Below, one piece after another: positions 17,348-23,097 of a stretch of 23,097 bases of DNA. Source of the stretch: Gracilariopsis chorda. Taxonomy: Eukaryota; Rhodophyta; Florideophyceae; Gracilariales; Gracilariaceae. The stretch lies in contig NBIV01000622.1 of assembly GCA_003194525.1 (NCBI GenBank), positions 1 to 23,097 of the forward strand. Reading direction: 5' to 3'. Below the pieces are notes generated by a model that did no database searches, had not been told where the DNA came from, and saw only the letters and a list, made by a program, of their open reading frames with translations. Every line of letters starts with the position of its first letter. Position 1 is the stretch's first letter. A program made the translations under genes and the position numbers.

Positions 17348-19445
17348 ATGACTTCAGTCGCAACACAGTTGAGAATACACACTGTCATTCGCAAACCCAC
17401 CGACTGCACCGAACTTCGGTCTAAAACTCTCGTGGCTCTGCATGCCATCGAACGCCATCTATCGCCCGCCGCCACCCCCGCAGCTGCCAGTACCGTCACA
17501 ACTGTTTGCAGTGCTTACTTCTCACTTGCCGCCATGTCGGCGCATCAGCCTTGCTCCGAACACGAAAGTCCCGCTTTGAGTTCCACAGAAGGCAGCTCTT
17601 TGCACAGCGCGCGCTCCTCTGACAACGCCAAGCACACTCTGGGTCGCCGTCACGGCATGTTTTGCTCATTTCACAACTATTGCGAACACTTGTTTGAAGA
17701 AGACGGTGGCTACGATCTTGTAGACGGAGTTCTTGTATCACTCAAAATGGCAGATCCCACGCATAATGACATCGTCTCCAGCCTAGCAAGTATCATCAGC
17801 GACCAATATGCTGACCGAAAGCACTCGTACTGGCCATTTTACGAGTCTCGCATTCATATTCCGCCCCGAGGTCTATTCGCATGGATTAGACGTATAACCG
17901 GAAACGAAACTGTGCGACGAGCGGACTTAGTTATTGCCGATGTCTCGTTTTCGAGCGCTCGAAGATCCCGTAGCAATCGAGCAGGAAGCGACACCCTCAG
18001 GTTTCCTCTCAACAAAAGTGAAGTGCAACGCCCTCAGGGAGGGATTCTTGGTACTTGAACGCTTTCCCGATATTATCGGTTGTGTAGTGTGTATATGAAC
18101 TACGCCCCACTAAGGTGGATATGGACACGTGGGACACGGTTTTGGGTCAATTGGCGGTTGGCCACAGTAGTGGATGTAGTTAATATTATTTATTATTTTC
18201 ACACCCATTTCTGGGAAGCTAGTACTTAGTGCGACGGCGCACTGCCGTCGCACCAGTAAACCTTCCCCAACAAGGGACCCCAACCTTGGGAATTGGCTCT
18301 AGTTGTTGCCGCTTGCGCGCGTGCTCTACTCCTCCTTGGAGGGAAACGCCGTAAACCACGGGACATCTAACCCCCTTGCACATCCAAAGAAGCCCATCCT
18401 TGGGAGTATAATTGTTCCAATCATATTGGTGTTTCGCCCTGTATAGGGAGTCCTGTCCACCGGCATTGCCGTATCTGTTTGTCGCTCTCGCGACCCACTT
18501 CGTCCTTCCTTCCTCCCCTTCGCCCTTCCTTTTTCCCCTTTTTAGGGTAGCACCTCCCGCTATCCGCGGCTCTCTTGTGCGCACCCTCACACACCCCCAC
18601 TTACGTGGAAACATACCTCTACTGGGGATCACACCCCGCTCACGCGGATACCGATTCTTCGCCTTCACCTCCCTGCGCGAGTCGCGACAGGTGTCCCTGG
18701 TCTTACAAACCGGCTTCGCTGTGACACCTCTGGGAGGGCTCTACCCAACTGGGTTCACCTCGTGAGAGGAAGATCCCGAACGTCTTTCGGTGTTTTTCCC
18801 CTTTGGGGCATTGCACCACAAAGGTCCCGTAGCAATCGAACAGGAAGCGACACCCTCAGGTTTCCTCTCAACAAAAGCGCTCCACACACAGTTGTAGAGG
18901 TCACGAGTTACTCATCCTCCAGAGAACGAGATTTTGAGGATAAGATGAATGAGTACGCGAGGAGAGGAATCCAGCAGTATATTGTAATAGACAGAGGCAG
19001 ACGCCGAGGTGACCAAAAGCGAGTCATTGTTGGTAAACTTCATCGTGGAACATACCGAAAGCGATATTACACAGGAGGTGACACTTTAAATTGTGAATTC
19101 TTCCACGGATACAGTGCAGCCGATCTGTACATTCCACAAGACATCCAGGCAAAGGAACGTAGAGAAAAGGACTTGCAAAAGTCATTGAGAGAAACAGTGA
19201 ACAGGGAACGCAGCGAAAAACGTCGGATCAGCATAGATTCTGAGAGGCACCGAAAAGAGTCTGAACGGCACCGAAAAGAGTCTGAAAGGCACCGAAAAGA
19301 GTCTGAAAACTATCGCAAGAAGAACGAAGAACTCAGGCAGGAGCTAACTCGAATTACTGGTCAAAAGAGAAAAGATTCAGGTTCGAGCTGTTTGTTGAAC
19401 GGAAACTTTCCGTCAACGTCTTGCAAAAGAAACAGAAAGTTGTAG
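17348..19445 (+). CDS. Uma2 (DUF820) endonuclease-fold protein with coiled-coil tail, split by an 859-bp interruption
   Basis: Uma2 proteins have a PD-(D/E)XK nuclease fold. They are common in cyanobacteria and occur in some eukaryotes; their role is poorly known. The first part starts at ATG 17348 (or ATG 17534) and carries EEDGGYDLVDGVLVSLKM, the strand with conserved Gly/Asp, then VRRADLVIAD with the first catalytic Asp. After the interruption it resumes APHTVVEVTSYSS (catalytic Glu) and DFEDKMNEYARRGIQQY (conserved Lys), then IVIDRGRR and SAADLYIPQDIQ. The tail is a charged coiled coil with SERHRKE repeats, ending in basic KRKD and KRNRKL. The break lies between the Asp and Glu motifs. 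Its edges are two copies of a 53-bp repeat in the same codon phase, so joining equivalent points in both copies restores one frame. I see no other stop or shift, unlike the neighbouring genes. It converges on the TRRAP remnant. Confidence 0.8.
17966..18018 (+). repeat. 53-bp direct repeat, left copy
   Basis: This segment starts TCCCGTAGCAATCGA and ends CCTCTCAACAAAAG. It matches 18825-18877 at 52 of 53 positions. It codes for RSRSNRAGSDTLRFPLNK within the Uma2 gene and contains CAG|GT at 17998-18002, a possible splice donor. Confidence 0.97.
18019..18824. mobile_element. 806-bp insert with near-terminal inverted repeats, no transposase
   Basis: The insert separates the two 53-bp repeats in the Uma2 gene. 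GTGCAACGCCC at 18023-18033 is inverted at the far end as GGGCATTGCAC (18806-18816), with one mismatch. The similarity extends weakly to about 20 bp, so the ends look like worn terminal inverted repeats. It contains a strong hairpin (18229-18253), an AT-rich patch (18176-18200) and a pyrimidine-rich patch (18510-18545). Open frames on both strands (minus 18668-18219, plus 18412-18765) have no recognisable domain. A non-autonomous DNA transposon is the simplest reading, but a 53-bp target duplication would be unusually long. Confidence 0.55.
18229..18253. repeat. perfect hairpin with 10-bp arms
   Basis: GTGCGACGGC (18229-18238) and GCCGTCGCAC (18244-18253) are exact reverse complements around a 5-base loop, GCACT. 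The stem is GC-rich and lies inside the insert, about 210 bp from its left end. No T tract follows, so a bacterial-type terminator is not implied. Confidence 0.9.
18825..18877 (+). repeat. 53-bp direct repeat, right copy
   Basis: This matches 17966-18018 except for A instead of G at its sixteenth base (Thr instead of Ala in the protein). It contains CTCAG|G at 18855-18860, which could act as a splice acceptor paired with the donor in the left copy. It is followed directly by the C-terminal half of the Uma2 frame. Confidence 0.97.
19242..19304 (+). repeat. three 21-bp tandem repeats encoding heptads
   Basis: Three in-frame units each encode E-R-H-R-K-E-S: 19242-19262, 19263-19283 and 19284-19304. 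They differ at only a few positions, and a degenerate fourth unit (ENYRKKN) follows. The repeats lengthen the coiled-coil tail of the Uma2 protein by whole heptads, so they are length-variable but frame-safe. Confidence 0.93.
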
Positions 19446-19489
19446 GTTCAGTGAAAGAAAGGTTTTGTTGTTGTGATACGGGGGAACAG

Positions 19490-21454
19490 TAGTTTACCAA
19501 GTTCGTTACGTAAAGCTTCATCCACATGAGCTCGGCTGCGGCGTACTGCTGAGATTCTTGAGACATCGCTTCTACAACAACATCAACTGTGTACGATAGG
19601 TATAGTGATGTGGCTCCGTTTTCTCACTTCTACTTTATCTATTGGGGAGCAGAGAGATTGGCTGCTTTCCTGTACATTTTGGAGAGTAAAATAACGACCG
19701 AGGCCTTCCATGTCTTTTCTCATTCTTGAACACTCCTCATTTGTATACTCACTCTCAGCATCTCCTGGATAAAGAAACGATGTGGACAGGACGAGTCCAA
19801 GCAAAAGAGATTTAACCAGGTTGGTTTCCGATGAAACTGTGCTTCGAGATTTAGGTTTCGTAGGAGCAGATTTTGGTCCACTCGGTGCAGGACTCGAATA
19901 TTTCCATGGGTACAAATTCAGTTCTGACGCTTCTCTTGCGTTCCTTCGCCCATGGAATGGGTTGAGACATGAAAATAAAAATCTCCAAGCAAGAAGCCTG
20001 TAAGAAACAGTAGGAGACTCTTGTTGCAAAGTTCTTTGGCATAGAACGGTATCAATAGTTAACCTTACCAACCTCTCAATCTCCACATTCACAAGCACCC
20101 CTCCTGGCCATTCCAGTCTGACCTTCGGATTGTCAATCGCCCTCTTCTCGTACTCAAATGGTATATTCATCCCTTGAACAAGCCTCGAGCGAGACCCAAG
20201 CTTTCCCATGACACGGAAGACTTCCACGGCGATTGGGTTCGAGGTCGTCTCAATTGCTTGTGCAGCGCTATTGTCAACGCAGGTTCCACGTTAGCGAAAA
20301 GACGGTCGTAATAAGCAGGCTGCAAGATATCTACCCAGAACGCTAGTGATCGCACTCCGTATGCCGATATCTCATTCTCTCATTCCAAGGCCCACACGAT
20401 GGGCTTGATCATCATCTCAAGATACGGAAAGAGTTAGATCTTCGCACTGGGACGAGAAGGCAGAGCTTTATCGATAAATCCTTATGCTTTGCACGACAGA
20501 GACCTTCGGCGAGTGACAACAGACTGCTGTATATGTGTTCCAAAAAGGCACGAAGGTCCAGTGGAGAATATCAAACTGTGCTTGGTTCTTGTCGTTGTGG
20601 ATAGACTTGAATAATGCCTTCAACATCTGTACGAAAAAAACTGGGTCTCGTGAAGAAGAAGCATGCTTCAAAGACGTTCTCACAATGGTCGCCAGGTGCA
20701 AATGCAGAACGGGCTCGTTTGTTGGAAACAGACTCACACTTGTGAATACAATCTTGAACAAATTGAGGAGCTCATTGGCGCGCTTTCTGCGATCAGCGTT
20801 GTACTCGTTTCCATTGCTCCCAGTCATTTCAAGCTCCTGGATGTTCTCCACTAAAACGTTGAGTAGAATGTCTGCAAAATACTTTGAGACACCGCTATTT
20901 GCAAGAAAGCGCTGAGGTACCGTTATCGCGGCCAGATTCTCGACGATATACTCGAATAACTCTCGTATTCTAGAACCAAAGACGTCTTGACAACTTGGTG
21001 GGTCCAGAACAGTGAATATCTGAGCAAACAATTCAAACACCTCTTTTCCTTCAGCGCCACTGGCTGCGAACAGAGTAGAAGGGTCAAGAATTTGCGATAT
21101 GTCATACATTAAATTCTGTTCTGCGTCTTGTATGGAAGGTTTCTGACTGGATACTGCGGTGCTTCTTGGAAGATACTGCTGCTCACCAGTCCCTCCATTT
21201 GCCTCTTCCTTACGAGCATAAAGTCGGAAGCACTTTCTCCCGGCTGATAACAACGAAGACACCATTTCAGATTCTCTTTCCAAAAGTCCCATGCGAACCC
21301 GAGCGTTCTTTTGTCCAGACGAAGGGAGTTGTCTCCCTCCTTGGCTGGACGTCCCACCCTGCGCCGCGGTCGGTTGCGCAGCACGCCCCGACCGGTGACC
21401 TCGGAGATTTATAGCAGACCAAACTGTCGTTAGCCCGAGCGTAAGAGTCTTCAA
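19490..21454 (-). pseudogene. TRRAP: TRRAP/Tra1 fragment (HEAT-repeat region), truncated at both ends
   Basis: TRRAP/Tra1 is the very large PI3K-like scaffold that brings SAGA and NuA4 acetyltransferases to activators. This piece covers the N-terminal HEAT region: EVFELFAQIFTVLDPPS (family EHFAGVFTVLDPRTF), VPQRFLANSGVSKYFADILL, LFKIVFTSVSLFPTNEPVL, FFVQMLKALFKSI, then LFPYLEMMIKPIVWALE, VRSLAFWVDILQPAYYDRL, EVFRVMGKLGSRSR and, near 19560, VVVEAMSQESQQYAAAEL. Lesions include a shift near 20450-20500, in-frame TAA (20434-20436) and TGA (20380-20382), and shifts near 20215 and 19590. The first codons follow a TAG with no ATG, and several hundred upstream residues are missing. The rest of the roughly 3,700-residue family protein is missing after about 19490, where the sequence meets the convergent Uma2 gene. 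Confidence 0.88.
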
Positions 21455-21501
21455 GAGTGACTAAAGTCAGATATCTCTTTCAAAGATCCCCAACAGGTAT
21501 T

Positions 21502-22147
21502 TCACAAAGACGCCGCCCACTTTCTATAGGATCTTTTTCCGCCGCCAGCACCGCGCGCATCGTGCGCAGCAAGTGCCTCTCTGAACAGCTCGATCGTCAG
21601 CTGCGCCAGCTCGTGCGAACTGCCCGCCGGCGCCACCAATCTCAAGCTCGTCGGCTGCGCCACGAACGTCATCTGCACGAACGGCGCGCCCGCGTAATCC
21701 AGGTCCTGCAACGCGTCGCTCCGGCGCATCCGTCGGCTCGATCAGCAGCTGTGGTTGCGCATAATGCAACGCCGACAGCTGCTCGTCGGCAAAGCACAGC
21801 TCCACAACCGAGTCGGCCGCGCTGAGCACGCCAAGCGCGTCCTGAAACGCGGACAGGTTGAGCCTGATTTGCAGACTGTCGCGCCTCACGCGCAGATGCG
21901 TGAACACCGAAGGCAGCAGCAGTACACTGGTATGGTGCAACGGCGCGGAGGTGCTGAAGCGCAGCCCAGCGTCGCTGTGCGACAGCAGCACGTCGTGCGC
22001 GCAGGAGGGAAGCGAGATGCACGACAGCTCGTCGGTTAACGGTTTCAGCGACGCGAACGCACGAGCGAGCGCGAAGAAGAGGGATTCGTGAAAAGATACA
22101 GACGCAGTTGAGCACAGGCGCGGGGCGTCTTTATAGAGGCACTTCAT
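21502..22147 (-). pseudogene. RAD1: RAD1 (9-1-1 checkpoint clamp) homologue, internally deleted and C-terminally truncated
   Basis: RAD1 forms the RAD9-RAD1-HUS1 clamp loaded at damaged DNA. From ATG 22147 the frame reads ALARAFASLKPLTDELSC, VLLSHSDAGLRFSTSAPL, SVLLLPSVFTHLRVRRDSL and IRLNLSAFQDALGVLS, matching the first PCNA-like domain (family AFIQxxxFQEF and FRINLxxLLDCL). After PQLLIEPTDAPE the frame changes near 21725 and resumes RSDALQDLDYAGAPFVQM, SLRLVAPAGSSHELAQL and ELFREAL, matching the second domain (family LREAFSELDMTSEVLQI, then GNAGSSHLDYP). About 30 residues between the domains are missing. After YRKWAASL a stop follows, so roughly the last 80 residues are lost, and within about 50 bp the TRRAP remnant begins. 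The 5' flank is shared with a divergent + frame at 22262. Confidence 0.72.
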
Positions 22148-22261
22148 AGCGCCGTCTTCCACACGCTCGCTCACCGCCCGTTGTGTAGTTTTCTGCGCGC
22201 GAGAGCGGCTTTGCGCACGACTTGACGACGCGAGCACAAAATACGAACTTGAGGGGACGTG

Positions 22262-22755
22262 ATGAAGTCGGCCGTGGTGGCTGCGCTCACGCAGTCGGTT
22301 GGTATCGTGGCGCCGCGCGCAGCTGGTGGAGCCGCTGGACGACGGGACGGCGCCTGCGACGCGCGCGAACACGTCGGGCAGGTGATATGCACCACGGCGA
22401 CGTGGGTGGGCGTTTACCACGGTAAAGGACTACAACAACAACGCCAAGCGCAGTACGCACGATCACCGCCGCCCGTGCTCTCTGTTCCGAGCTCCGCCGC
22501 GTCGCTCGCCCAAACAGACGCCGAGCAAGGTCGCCCCGGCGACCGGATGCACATGAATCGCCGGTTCTTGTCTCGCACTCCAACACGGCGCAGCAGCATT
22601 TGCAGCAGCATCATCAGACACCGCCACAGCAACATGGATGTTCACCGTACCACATACCGCCGACTGGTACCACGGTGGGCGTGGCGAGGCGTCCGCAGGC
22701 CGGCGCGCAGACTCGGTCGGAACCGCCCACCCTCAACTTGGGTGCCAACGAGTAA
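22262..22755 (+). pseudogene. unrecognised Gln/His-rich frame, probably frameshifted
   Basis: ATG 22262 opens a frame (MKSAVVAALTQSVGIVAP) that soon turns Arg/Cys-rich. From about 22545 the neighbouring frame is the more protein-like: HESPVLVSHSNTAQQHLQQ, HHQTPPQQHGCSPYHIPP, then RSEPPTLNLGANE and TAA (22753-22755). A third frame carries LVEPLDDGTAPATRANTSGR near 22328-22380. This pattern suggests one gene with at least two shifts, divergent from RAD1 with about 115 bp between starts. The low-complexity Q/H tail gives no functional clue, and no family is recognised. Confidence 0.28.
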
Positions 22756-22858
22756 GACGCTGTGGACCATCCCGAGCAGAGAGCTTGATGTCTTAATCAG
22801 TCACGAATCACTTGTTTCAAAGGGCGGGCTCGATGCGTCAGTTAGGTCCCAAAGGCGA

Positions 22859-23097
22859 TCATACGGTCCTCGGCTTTTTGGAAAGCTGTTGCTTCAAGAG
22901 TTCATTCTCCTCTTTGAGCTCCCGAATATCTGCCTTAAGCATACCTAATTTGCTTTCCATCTCCGTCAAAAGCACGCCAAACTCACGTTGCCATAAGTCT
23001 CTCTCTTTCTTGAAGTACTGCCTTGACCCTAGAAGACGACGGTTTTGGCAGGTGAGCTCATTGATCTGTCGTTCCATGTCCCCGGCGGTGACAGCCA
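22859..23097 (-). CDS. coiled-coil protein (family copy 2), C-terminal part, runs off the window
   Basis: The minus-strand frame enters at the right edge (AVTAGDMERQINELTCQNR), continues RQYFKKERDLWQREFGV, LLTEMESKLGMLKADI and ENELLKQQLSKKPRTV, and ends at TGA 22861-22859. It is a continuous heptad-type coiled coil with a basic end, intact over its visible length. It aligns almost gap-free with the gene at 2200-2725 (MERKVNELTRENRKL, RQYYKKRYES, ENEGLKERLSKRPRTT), so the two are paralogues. The part before MERQ lies outside the window. The function is unknown. The intact frame in this copy is what shows that copy 1 carries a real one-base shift. Confidence 0.62.
   Translation of the reverse strand, partial: AVTAGDMERQINELTCQNRRLLGSRQYFKKERDLWQREFGVLLTEMESKLGMLKADIRELKEENELLKQQLSKKPRTV

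Noticed and set aside
17269..17499. Minus frame opposite the Uma2 start, with a UBA-like AAAGVAAGD string
   Set aside because: It is the reverse of a Pro/Ala/Thr-rich coding stretch, and the rest of the UBA pattern is missing.
18219..18668. Basic 149-codon minus frame inside the Uma2 insert as a transposase
   Set aside because: No catalytic motif or known fold is visible, and the overlapping + frame is equally open, so composition alone can explain it.
7041..22147. A functional DNA-repair gene cluster (FANCD2, RAD1, TRRAP, Uma2 nuclease fold)
   Set aside because: The three repair and chromatin genes are all truncated and lie 8-10 kb apart in unrelated contexts, so shared regulation or function is not supported.
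1..23097. Programmed frameshifting or stop-codon reassignment as the cause of the broken frames
   Set aside because: TAA, TAG and TGA all occur inside conserved genes, and shifts occur in both directions with no common slippery motif. A single recoding rule cannot explain this.

Overview
This window is eukaryotic nuclear DNA. The recognisable genes encode proteins found only in eukaryotes: an ATP9/NEO1-type P4-ATPase, the HOPS/CORVET subunit VPS33, FANCD2, TRRAP/Tra1 and the checkpoint clamp subunit RAD1. There are also parts of an APAF1-like NB-ARC-WD40 protein and a Uma2 (DUF820) protein with a coiled-coil tail. I cannot fix the lineage from sequence alone. A red alga or another intron-poor protist is plausible, but that is a guess. 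Nothing resembles bacterial operons, phage or plasmid.

The striking property is decay. Almost every gene recognised is broken, and most are also truncated. Protein similarity stays strong between lesions, but the reading frame is interrupted by single-base shifts, by in-frame TAA, TAG and TGA, by a 16-bp tandem duplication and by internal deletions. Unrelated gene fragments lie end to end. A FANCD2 lacking its first part runs into the C-terminal half of an NB-ARC-WD40 gene. A TRRAP fragment missing both ends abuts a RAD1 missing its C-terminus.

Layout: 1-709 (+) ATP9-like fragment; 814-2199 no confident gene; 2200-2725 (+) acidic coiled-coil protein; 3021-3238 a WD40 blade (+) and a GC3-rich fragment (-); 3400-5720 (-) VPS33; 6060-7040 (-) NB-ARC-WD40; 7041-11205 (-) FANCD2; 11206-12558 an AT-rich stretch, a palindromic 32-bp-period array and unrecognised frames; 12568-13740 (-) protein ending in a UBA-like helical segment; 13913-14559 (+) and 14540-14965 (-) convergent unrecognised genes; 15580-16657 (-) and 16740-17144 (+) a divergent unrecognised pair; 17348-19445 (+) Uma2 gene split by an insert between 53-bp direct repeats; 19490-21454 (-) TRRAP; 21502-22147 (-) RAD1; 22262-22755 (+) Q/H-rich frame; 22859-23097 (-) second copy of the coiled-coil family, running off the window.

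The genes do not look like a pathway cluster. FANCD2, RAD1 and TRRAP share a DNA-damage/chromatin theme, but all three are fragments, so their proximity is better explained by rearrangement of redundant DNA. That could be a non-recombining region, a B or sex-limited chromosome, or an old duplicated haplotype. An uncorrected assembly is the main competing explanation. The Uma2 gene is the exception: outside its insert I see no lesion, and a proto-splice AG|GT inside the repeat would let one splicing event restore the frame.
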